From positions 1 through 33,509 of IMG/VR virus record IMGVR_UViG_3300013132_000004: DNA of 33,509 nt; one strand, 5' to 3'. This DNA comes from a virus. The position numbers were made by a program, and so were the translations under genes. The notes beneath the pieces were generated by a model. That model made no database searches, was not told the origin of the DNA, and saw only the letters and a program-made list of their open reading frames with translations. Numbering within the stretch: the first letter of the stretch is position 1; each line of letters opens with the position of its first letter. This document shows positions 6,265 to 12,639 of this stretch, one piece after another.

Positions 6265-7398
6265 TTAAGTTAAATCTGCGGTGTGAGTTCCATAAATAAC
6301 ATCACCGATAACATCTAAAGTCAATTTGTGAGTTTTACTATTACCCAAAGTATCAAAACCGCTGTCCGTCTTGAATGTAAAACCTGAAGCAGTTTTGGAA
6401 GTGATGGTATAGTTTCCTGTAGTTGTTGTTATAATACAATATCTTCCTCCATTTTTTACATTAGTCAAAGTCAAAGTTAAATTACCACTCACCTCTATAA
6501 AATGAATATTTCCCGTATTGAAATCAATAGTTATGGTTGAGCCAGTATTTGTTGAACCATTAGAATAATACTGCCCAAATGTTCTCAAGTTCTCTACATA
6601 AGTTGTATCATCATCGTCAGCAACTCTTGATTGTGTTCCAATCATAGTAGCACCTGAAGTTGAACCAGAAATTACACTATCATTAGCGTTGAGTTGTCCG
6701 TTATACGAACCTGTGCTGTTAACATCTCCGTCGTGTGAATTGATTGATGAGTTTTTAGAACCACCTGAAAAAACTTGATTTGAACCACCAATTAGAACAC
6801 CAAACTCTACATTATTATCTACATTACCAATAGTAATTCCGTTGTCCTGACGAACTTTTGCGTTATACCCTATAGCGAGACCATTATTGTTTGAGAAATC
6901 TTCAGCGTCTTTTCCCAAGGCGGTTCCATTAGAAGATTGTGATAAAGAGTTTTTACCAACAGCGAGTGCTCCATTACCAAAAGTTTCTGCTTCATCACCA
7001 ATAGAACAAGTTGAAGCACCTAATGCTTTCGCATTCGTCCCGAGAGCAAAACTTCCCTGAACTGCTCGTGTTGAACGACCTATACAGATATAATTGTCTC
7101 TACTACCATCTCTATTGCTATTCAAGGCATCATACCCGATTGCGATAGAATAAGGTGAAGTTGCTTCTGCTCCATTACCGATTGCTATCGCACTTTCAGT
7201 TGTTGCTGTAGTCCCAAGTTCAACCAACCAAGAAGCAGATTGAACGGCATTAGAACCATTATTGTTTGTAAATCCGTTAAACTCGTTGAGTTGGATTTTA
7301 GTTGTTTCAGTTTCTCCACTATTGTTATTTACAAAATATAAGTCAAGGTTCGTCCCTGCGGTATATTGTGGTAAAGCGGATATTTTTACATTTGCCAT
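6265..7398 (-). CDS. Tail fibre with YadA-like head repeats
   Basis: A 377-residue fibre. The N-terminus (MANVKISALPQYTAG) is typical of phage fibre attachment segments. Residues 69-191 hold eight or nine imperfect 14-residue repeats of the YadA/trimeric-autotransporter head type, such as SAIAIGNGAEA, YSIAIGYDAL, GALAVGKNSL and GLAIGYNAK, which form left-handed beta rolls in trimers. Residues 195-270 are Gly/Ser/Asn-rich. The C-terminal 100 residues (STITIDFNTGNIHFIEVSG to GDVIYGTHTADLT) resemble a small beta domain common at phage fibre ends. This is very likely a trimeric receptor-binding or decoration fibre. It lacks the Pro/Thr linker seen in other fibre genes here and lies between a linker protein gene and the portal. 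Confidence 0.65.
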   Translation of the reverse strand: MANVKISALPQYTAGTNLDLYFVNNNSGETETTKIQLNEFNGFTNNNGSNAVQSASWLVELGTTATTESAIAIGNGAEATSPYSIAIGYDALNSNRDGSRDNYICIGRSTRAVQGSFALGTNAKALGASTCSIGDEAETFGNGALAVGKNSLSQSSNGTALGKDAEDFSNNNGLAIGYNAKVRQDNGITIGNVDNNVEFGVLIGGSNQVFSGGSKNSSINSHDGDVNSTGSYNGQLNANDSVISGSTSGATMIGTQSRVADDDDTTYVENLRTFGQYYSNGSTNTGSTITIDFNTGNIHFIEVSGNLTLTLTNVKNGGRYCIITTTTGNYTITSKTASGFTFKTDSGFDTLGNSKTHKLTLDVIGDVIYGTHTADLT

Positions 7399-7409
7399 AA
7401 TTGTTATTT

Positions 7410-8270
7410 TTAGTATTCGATTTCTATATTATCGTTTCCTTCAGTCAGTATGTTTTCTGTGTTTTCTGTCTGTAGGAAATAATTTATCGGTGTAGCAGTC
7501 GGGGTGATACTCGGTGTCGGTGTGCTTGTATTTGTAGGTGTATTTGTATTTGTAGGTGTGTTCGTGTTTGTAGGTGTGTTTGTATTTGTAGGTGTATTTG
7601 TATTTGTTGGTGTAATGCTCGGTGTCGGTGTACTTGTAGTTGTAGGTGTTTGTGTGACTGTTGGAGTGTTTGTAGGTGTTTGTGTGACTGTTGGGGTATT
7701 TGTAGGTGTTTGTGTTGTTGTTGTAGTATTAGTAGGTGTCTGTGTTGGCGTTTGAGATGGAGTCCTTGTATTTGTAGGAGTGGTGGTTGGTGTAACCGTT
7801 GGAGTTCTCGTATTTGTTGGGGTTGGTGGTGGTCCAGTTGGAGATGGTGCTGGATTTAATTCATCGGGTGCAAATATATAGTTAGAATTATCTTCATCAG
7901 GAGAGATAAAGAACTCGAAGTTTGATTCATCAGTCATAGCACTCGAGACATAAACTGTCGCTAATCCGTTCTCAACTTGATTGGTCGCTAACGCAGGGTC
8001 TAAGTTCCCACTCCCTTGTGGTTGTTCCCAAATGGAATATAACCACTGTCCTTCATATCCAAAATCAACCTCATCATATCCTGTTCCTTCATAGAACTCA
8101 AACTCATCATATCTTGATTTGTGAGTTGAAATATCTAAAGGAATAAACGTTACCCTTCTCTTTGTAAAAATATGAGTGAAAGAAAAAAGATATTCGGGAT
8201 TGGTCAACTCTGAGTTCTGAGATACAGTAACTACAAGTGAGTTCCTTTGATTTGCTTTTATGATTAACAT
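7410..8270 (-). CDS. Virion protein with long Thr/Pro/Asn tract
   Basis: A 286-residue protein in three parts. Residues 1-140 resemble a small beta-rich structural protein found next to tail-tube genes in Bacteroidota phages (SLVVTVSQNSELTNPEYLF, then TFIPLDIS and WLYSIWEQ). Residues 141-263 are a repetitive Pro/Thr/Asn tract, encoded partly by an 18-bp minisatellite. The last 23 residues (FLQTENTENILTEGNDNIE) are a short tail of a kind seen at ends of phage virion proteins. The N-terminal part is the recognised module, and the tract looks like an inserted extension exposing the tip. A hairpin at 8288-8320 separates it from the tail-tube gene, so it is probably expressed at a lower level. Confidence 0.5.
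   Translation of the reverse strand: MLIIKANQRNSLVVTVSQNSELTNPEYLFSFTHIFTKRRVTFIPLDISTHKSRYDEFEFYEGTGYDEVDFGYEGQWLYSIWEQPQGSGNLDPALATNQVENGLATVYVSSAMTDESNFEFFISPDEDNSNYIFAPDELNPAPSPTGPPPTPTNTRTPTVTPTTTPTNTRTPSQTPTQTPTNTTTTTQTPTNTPTVTQTPTNTPTVTQTPTTTSTPTPSITPTNTNTPTNTNTPTNTNTPTNTNTPTNTSTPTPSITPTATPINYFLQTENTENILTEGNDNIEIEY
7528..7613. repeat. 18-bp minisatellite in a Pro/Thr/Asn tract
   Basis: About 4.8 copies of an 18-bp unit (plus strand, gtatttgtaggtgtattt and close variants) encode repeated TNTPTN on the minus strand. Copies differ at one or two bases. Tandem DNA repeats of this kind change copy number by slippage or recombination. Confidence 0.8.
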
Positions 8271-8287
8271 CTAATGAATGATAAATA

Positions 8288-8320
8288 AAATGGTAGGGAT
8301 ATAAATTATCCCCACCATTT
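8288..8320 (-). terminator. Hairpin after the tail-tube gene (attenuator)
   Basis: In minus-strand RNA a 14-bp stem (AAATGGTGGGGATA with TATCCCTACCATTT, one G-U wobble) closes a 5-base loop. It is followed by a U-rich segment, ATTTATC. It lies 10 bases beyond the tail-tube stop. The strong stem and moderate U-tract suggest partial termination, or protection of the upstream mRNA against 3' decay. Confidence 0.65.
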
Positions 8321-8330
8321 ATAAGAAAGA

Positions 8331-8855
8331 TTATTGTACAGTGATTCCTGCAGCAACTGTGCTAAGTGCACCTGATAATTGATTCATCGGATTGGGTTCA
8401 AGATAACCAAAAGTTATATTGTAGCCCCCTCTGTCGCCCAGATTCAAGCCCGTGACAGAAGTACCTGCGGTCACATAACAACCGTAGGTTTGTCCAAGTA
8501 AAAACGAAGAACCGTTATTATCTTCAATCACGATAGCTAATTGTTGAGATTGAGCTAATGTTTTAAGGATATTACGTTTCGCTTGGTCGAGTTTCGCGAA
8601 GAATGTTACAGTCTCACCTTGATAAAAAACAGTGCCATTTTCAAGTGAAGCATTCACGGTTTCAGTGTGCTGAGAACTTGTTCTGATGAGTTGGAACTCA
8701 TAGAATGTGCCAGAACCTGAAATCTGAGTAATTGTACTTCCTGTGTTTGATGTTATTGAAGCTATGTTCGTGAAATCTGTGATATACATCGTGAGTAATC
8801 CGCCCGTGTTGTCGCGACAACCTAACGCAATACCAGCTGTTAAATTACAAGCCAT
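8331..8855 (-). CDS. Major tail tube protein
   Basis: A 174-residue protein beginning MACNLTAGIALGCRDNTGG, an opening typical of tail-tube proteins in Bacteroidota siphophages. A beta-rich body follows (FYEFQLIRTSSQHTETV, LENGTVFYQGETVTFFAKL), then a helix around KRNILKTLAQSQQLAIVIED and a Gly-rich end that includes a loop with YNITFGYLEPNP. The fold would stack as hexamers to form the tail tube. It directly follows the capsid gene and is flanked by two hairpins (8895-8915 and 8288-8320), which fits a gene needed in high copy. The size is normal for the family. Confidence 0.7.
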   Translation of the reverse strand: MACNLTAGIALGCRDNTGGLLTMYITDFTNIASITSNTGSTITQISGSGTFYEFQLIRTSSQHTETVNASLENGTVFYQGETVTFFAKLDQAKRNILKTLAQSQQLAIVIEDNNGSSFLLGQTYGCYVTAGTSVTGLNLGDRGGYNITFGYLEPNPMNQLSGALSTVAAGITVQ

Positions 8856-8894
8856 TTTATTGTAGATTTAGTTTCAAGTTTATTTTGTTGAAAT

Positions 8895-8915
8895 GAAAGG
8901 GGAACTACCCCCTTC
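8895..8915 (-). terminator. Hairpin after the capsid gene (attenuator)
   Basis: In minus-strand RNA GAAGGGGG pairs with CCCCTTTC (8 bp, one G-U wobble) around a 5-base loop. It starts ten bases after the capsid stop codon. No clear U-run follows, so it may be a processing or stability element rather than a full terminator. Confidence 0.5.
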
Positions 8916-8924
8916 CAATTCTAT

Positions 8925-9887
8925 TTACGCCAATCCGTTAGTTACAAAGAACTCAGGGAATGCGATTTGTGTTCCAAGTTTCCATGCGCTCATAATACGT
9001 ACTTCTTGGAAATCTTGTGACCACCAAGCTCTGAAGCTATCTTCGTCGCTAGCGAGGTCCGTGCCAACGAGCATATACTGCATCGGTCCGATTACCACAA
9101 GATTTGAGCCGTTAAGACCTGGTACGCCCACAACTTTGTAGTTAGTTTGCGGATGAAAAGTTTCATACACAGAACCCAAAGTTGGTTCACTGAAATGGAA
9201 GTTATTCACATTTCTGATTGCAGTTAAATAACACTTGAATGATTGTTGACTCATGTAGATAACAATATCATCTCTGTCATAGACGTTTCTGTCTAATTGA
9301 TTGATAAGATTGTCAACCTGAGCGAGAACACCATAAGCCTTCTCAACTGATGAAGAACCTGTTACAGAACAAAGAGCTGTTTGACCAGTCAATGCAACAA
9401 CAGCTGCTGTATTCGCCAAGATTTGTTTGAATCCTGAGAACGCAGAAGTAGCTGATGAAGCGTTCCATAATAAATCTTCGTTATATCGCTTTATTTGCTT
9501 TGTTTGCAAATCGATGATAGCTTGCTCAAACGGAGCGTTTTCGTTATATGAACCTGCGTTTAGATACTGACCAAGCCATAGGGTGTTTAACTGCTGCAAA
9601 CAGAGCGATTGGTTAACCTTCAACGCTTGTACAGTAACGGGAGCGACCGTGAAGGTAACATCTCCTTCTGAGTTCCATCCGCACGTCGTACCTGTTTGTA
9701 CAGACAATGTTTCAGAAAGTAAATTGACATTTTGTGTGCCTTTGATGCCTGGAACCACATTTACATATTTCATGGTCACAGGAGTCAGCACCGCTTCACT
9801 GATGATATCCGCAGATAATTGGTCTACATAACTAGACAATCCACCTAAATCATAGTTGAAGTTCAATTTTGTAAGATTAGATTTCAT
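8925..9887 (-). CDS. Major capsid protein, HK97 fold
   Basis: A 320-residue protein with the pattern of Bacteroidota-phage capsid proteins. The N-terminal helix-rich arm contains LSSYVDQLSADIISEAVL and is followed by TMKYVNVVPGIKGTQNVNLL. The central region has TVQALKVNQSLCLQQLNTLWLG and IIDLQTKQIKRYNEDLLWN. The end holds a typical strand set (RDDIVIYMSQQSFKCYL, then NGSNLVVIGPMQYMLVGTD). It forms the icosahedral shell. It follows protease and scaffold genes in the normal order. An AGGA sequence seven bases before the ATG is one of the few Shine-Dalgarno-like sites in this genome, and a hairpin follows the gene; both fit high expression. Confidence 0.8.
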   Translation of the reverse strand: MKSNLTKLNFNYDLGGLSSYVDQLSADIISEAVLTPVTMKYVNVVPGIKGTQNVNLLSETLSVQTGTTCGWNSEGDVTFTVAPVTVQALKVNQSLCLQQLNTLWLGQYLNAGSYNENAPFEQAIIDLQTKQIKRYNEDLLWNASSATSAFSGFKQILANTAAVVALTGQTALCSVTGSSSVEKAYGVLAQVDNLINQLDRNVYDRDDIVIYMSQQSFKCYLTAIRNVNNFHFSEPTLGSVYETFHPQTNYKVVGVPGLNGSNLVVIGPMQYMLVGTDLASDEDSFRAWWSQDFQEVRIMSAWKLGTQIAFPEFFVTNGLA

Positions 9888-9894
9888 TTTCTAT

Positions 9895-9898
9895 TCCT
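9895..9898 (-). promoter_or_regulatory. Shine-Dalgarno-like site of the capsid gene
   Basis: The coding strand reads AAAGGA, then seven bases, then ATG. Most other genes here start after A/T-rich leaders without any purine-rich SD. A real SD at the most abundant virion protein would be a selective exception; chance cannot be excluded for four bases. Confidence 0.4.
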
Positions 9899-10891
9899 TT
9901 AATTTTTGTTTTGAATTAAATGTTCTCTCAATTTTTTGAATCCATCATATTTGGAATTGAGAGGACCTAATTCAGTGTTTATTGTTTTTTGAGTATAAAC
10001 TCTTTCGCCAGCTGGTTCACTTGAAAACTTTTTAAAGTTCGTCTCAAGTGATTCTTGTTTGAGAGAGATGCTGTCGATTTTCTCTTCCAAACTTTTTAGA
10101 GCCGCAGTGAATAAGTTCGCAATTTCCATCATGGATTCTTTATCCTCAGGTCCTTCCGCTTTTCTTCTCGGTTCTATTTTAGAGATTTTTCCATCAGTTA
10201 CATAGATGGTTTTTTCTTCACCATCAATTTCGATGTCGTAGCCTTGGTCCTTCGCTCTTACTTTGGTTCCATCTTCTTGAATTACTTCAACCATTTCACC
10301 CATTTCAAAAGAGGGTGCTGATAACAACATTCCACTTTTGTCTTTTGTTTGTGCGAAACCTTCACCACGTTTTTTGTTATCTTCAACTGATTGCACCCCT
10401 TCGATTTGACCTCCAACAATGGAAATCATTTTACCGTCAGAAGTTTCATAGAGACCATCATGAACCGCAGATAAGGTATTATCATATCCAACTTTTCTAA
10501 TCTGAAGACCAACACTTGGTTCTTCACCTTCAAGTCTGAGTACGGTACCATCTTTCAATTTGATATCCCCGAATTGCATCTCAATTGACATTTCTTCCTC
10601 AACTTTTTCTTCTTCGATTGTTTCTTCCTCTTCTGTTTCCATATCTCCAACTTTAATCTTCGATACTTTACCAGATTCGTCAACTTCAATCTCAGTTCCA
10701 TCGTCAAGTTTGTGTACACCCGGAGGTGCGGGAATCATTCCCTCTTCTGTAGCTACATAAACAGGAGCACCGATTTCTAACTCTCCTTCCATTTTGATGT
10801 TCATTCCTTGTTCGGTTTTACCATCATAGAATGCATTCGGAGTTAGTCCCAAAATGTCCTTAATCTTAGCTAAAGCTTCTTTACTTGTCAT
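9899..10891 (-). CDS. Scaffold-like capsid assembly protein
   Basis: A 330-residue, strongly acidic protein between the protease and capsid genes, the usual place for a scaffold. The N-terminus (MTSKEALAKIKDILGL) is helical. It is followed by repeated short beta units that read like KLDDGTEIEVDESGKVSKI and DIEIDGEEKTIYVTDGKISKI; similar units occur three or four times. Around residues 85-105 is a Glu-rich stretch (EEEETIEEEKVEEE). The C-terminal third is coiled coil (EIANLFTAALKSLEEKIDSI). Similar 'lipoyl-like' repeats with a C-terminal coiled coil occur in scaffolds of other Bacteroidota phages. It would guide shell assembly and be digested by the protease. Confidence 0.6.
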   Translation of the reverse strand: MTSKEALAKIKDILGLTPNAFYDGKTEQGMNIKMEGELEIGAPVYVATEEGMIPAPPGVHKLDDGTEIEVDESGKVSKIKVGDMETEEEETIEEEKVEEEMSIEMQFGDIKLKDGTVLRLEGEEPSVGLQIRKVGYDNTLSAVHDGLYETSDGKMISIVGGQIEGVQSVEDNKKRGEGFAQTKDKSGMLLSAPSFEMGEMVEVIQEDGTKVRAKDQGYDIEIDGEEKTIYVTDGKISKIEPRRKAEGPEDKESMMEIANLFTAALKSLEEKIDSISLKQESLETNFKKFSSEPAGERVYTQKTINTELGPLNSKYDGFKKLREHLIQNKN

Positions 10892-11852
10892 CGTGAGTAG
10901 ATTTTAAGATTTTCTTTATTTGGTTTAATTGTTTATCTTCTTTTGAGAATAGAGATTTTTCAGCGAATAAACCTTCCACAGAAAAACCTGTCAGCTCCTT
11001 TGATTTAATCATATTCCAAACTTTGGGGTCATCAACTTTCATTGAAACAAACCAAGTTCCTGATGGAAGATTAAATCCATAAGCGGCTGATTTATCTTTA
11101 ACAGGGTCTTCACTAACCCATGATTCAGTAATAAAAACTTTATTGGCTCCAAGTTTTCTACCGTCGTGTTCAATTGAGGTCTCATCAGTTTTTCTGAGTC
11201 TCATAAACTTATCCGCCAATTTTCTGACAGATGCTTTTGAGAAAAATACATAATACATATTACCGAATGAATCGTATCTATGAATCATTTTGTTTGGGAC
11301 CATTGCTGCTCCTACGACAATTCTTTTCTCATCATCATAGAACAACAATTTTCTGGCATCAACTTCAATTCCACCCCATCTCTCCATTTCTTTAAGTGTC
11401 AGACCTTTTGGGGATTCAGACATCTTTTCCTTTTCTAATTGTCCGAGTTTTGATTCCGACCATGTGAGACCAGCTTTACCCCCCCATGCGTCATACATAA
11501 GTTTTCCACAACCATCACCATATTCTTTCGAACTATCCAAATCAACTTTATGTCTTGATAGATATGAATACATTCTTTTGATTGTGTCCACTGAGATTGG
11601 TTCTCCCTTCGCCAGTTGATTCGCTCTCTGTTTACCCACTTCTGTTCCACAAGAACCCCATCCATTCTCATCCGCATATTTCAGTGCTCTCTGTGCCGCA
11701 GATTTCACACCGTCAGGATAATCCTTAATGGTGTCTGCGAAATCATCTTGTGTCATTTTGATTGGAACACAATTTGGAACTTCTTTTCCATCAACAATCT
11801 TTGTTCCGATTGCTTCATATCCTTCCCAACAAGCGTCTTCTAAACCTGGCAT
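10881..11852 (-). CDS. Prohead protease, XkdF-like (peptidase S78_2), with N-terminal extra domain
   Basis: A 323-residue protein. Residues 165-300 match the XkdF/Peptidase_S78_2 pattern: RIVVGAAMVPNKMIHRYD, YYVFFSKASVRKLADKF, IEHDG (H229), ITESWVSE (S244), LPSGTWFVSMKVDD and ELTGFSVEGLF. H229 and S244 are the expected catalytic pair. The N-terminus has a Cys motif (CWEGYEAIG...VPNCVP) and then, around residues 45-135, a helical domain of the type seen in many uncultured phage proteins (GTEVGKQRANQLAKG, TIKRMYSYLSRH, YDAWGGKAG). The protease trims scaffold and capsid arms during maturation. It overlaps the scaffold gene start by 11 bases, and its own ATG abuts the end of the MuF-like gene. 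Confidence 0.75.
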   Translation of the reverse strand: MPGLEDACWEGYEAIGTKIVDGKEVPNCVPIKMTQDDFADTIKDYPDGVKSAAQRALKYADENGWGSCGTEVGKQRANQLAKGEPISVDTIKRMYSYLSRHKVDLDSSKEYGDGCGKLMYDAWGGKAGLTWSESKLGQLEKEKMSESPKGLTLKEMERWGGIEVDARKLLFYDDEKRIVVGAAMVPNKMIHRYDSFGNMYYVFFSKASVRKLADKFMRLRKTDETSIEHDGRKLGANKVFITESWVSEDPVKDKSAAYGFNLPSGTWFVSMKVDDPKVWNMIKSKELTGFSVEGLFAEKSLFSKEDKQLNQIKKILKSTHDDK

Positions 11853-12601
11853 TACTTAAGAGTTTTTTTTCTGTTTATTGCGAAATCCTGAAAATTAGGA
11901 ACGAAGATTGAACCATCTCTCGATTGACCTGGTTCCCAAGTATTCGGACTAGGATTGAGTACGGTTGCGTCGTTTCTTGTATCACTTCCTACCACAACAT
12001 TCTGACCTACTACACCTTTTGTTGATGAACCTGAGTTACGGATAGCACCCTCATCCTTCGCGTATAATAATTTAACCCACGCGTGTCTGCAGTTATATGA
12101 ACCTCTATATTGAAAAATTGAATAAACCCCAAACTCAGGATTCGATAAGGACTCAATATCTTCGATTCTATACACTCTATTTTTTTGTAACATTTCCCTA
12201 CAGAATTGTCTGTTCTTCTCGTCACGAGGTCCCCAATACTTGTAGCGAACAAGTATGTTTCCACTATCTTGAACTGATGGTTCATTAGGTGAACTGAATC
12301 TTTCTTGTTCCAATCTTCTAACTTCAGAAGGGGTAATCTTATCTACTCTAACAACCTTATATCCTTCCTTAATCAATTTTGAATATGGTTCCCCAAGTTC
12401 TTGTAATCTTGGATTATTGTCACAGAAGTTTTCTTCCGCAATCTTATACTCAGGAGTTAATGTTTCAGGTTCGTCTTGAGCGTTGAATGCTAACCAAGTT
12501 TCATCGTGTGCTGGTCTTGATACCAATGAGATTGCTTCAATCCCACTTTCATCATATTCATCATCGATGAATAGTTCTACAATTTTTGTTGTGGTATTCA
12601 T
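11852..12601 (-). CDS. MuF-like minor head protein (putative)
   Basis: A 249-residue protein directly upstream of the protease gene. Residues 6-40 (VELFIDDEYDESGIEAISLV, then SRPAHDETWLAFN) resemble the N-terminal segment found in protease/head proteins of Bacteroidota phages. Residues 116-180 contain RDEKNRQFCREMLQ, RIEDIESL and FQYRGSYNCRHAWVKLLY. That layout, C-x-x-M...then N-C-R-H-x-W, recalls the end of the MuF/SPP1-gp7 minor head domain, where a Cys/His cluster follows a helical pair. The last 60 residues are Asn/Ser/Gly-rich. Minor head proteins of this type sit inside the head near the portal. The assignment is tentative; the basis is motif spacing and position. Confidence 0.45.
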   Translation of the reverse strand: MNTTTKIVELFIDDEYDESGIEAISLVSRPAHDETWLAFNAQDEPETLTPEYKIAEENFCDNNPRLQELGEPYSKLIKEGYKVVRVDKITPSEVRRLEQERFSSPNEPSVQDSGNILVRYKYWGPRDEKNRQFCREMLQKNRVYRIEDIESLSNPEFGVYSIFQYRGSYNCRHAWVKLLYAKDEGAIRNSGSSTKGVVGQNVVVGSDTRNDATVLNPSPNTWEPGQSRDGSIFVPNFQDFAINRKKTLK

Positions 12602-12605
12602 TTCT

Positions 12606-12614
12606 TATAAATAT
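12606..12614 (-). promoter_or_regulatory. ATATTTATA motif before the MuF-like gene
   Basis: The coding strand carries ATATTTATA and then four bases before the ATG, identical in sequence and spacing to the site before the portal gene. It lies in the 38-base gap between the tape-measure stop and the head-gene cluster, where a new transcript could begin. Confidence 0.35.
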
Positions 12615-12639
12615 TAAATAGTTTAATTTTTCCCACTTT

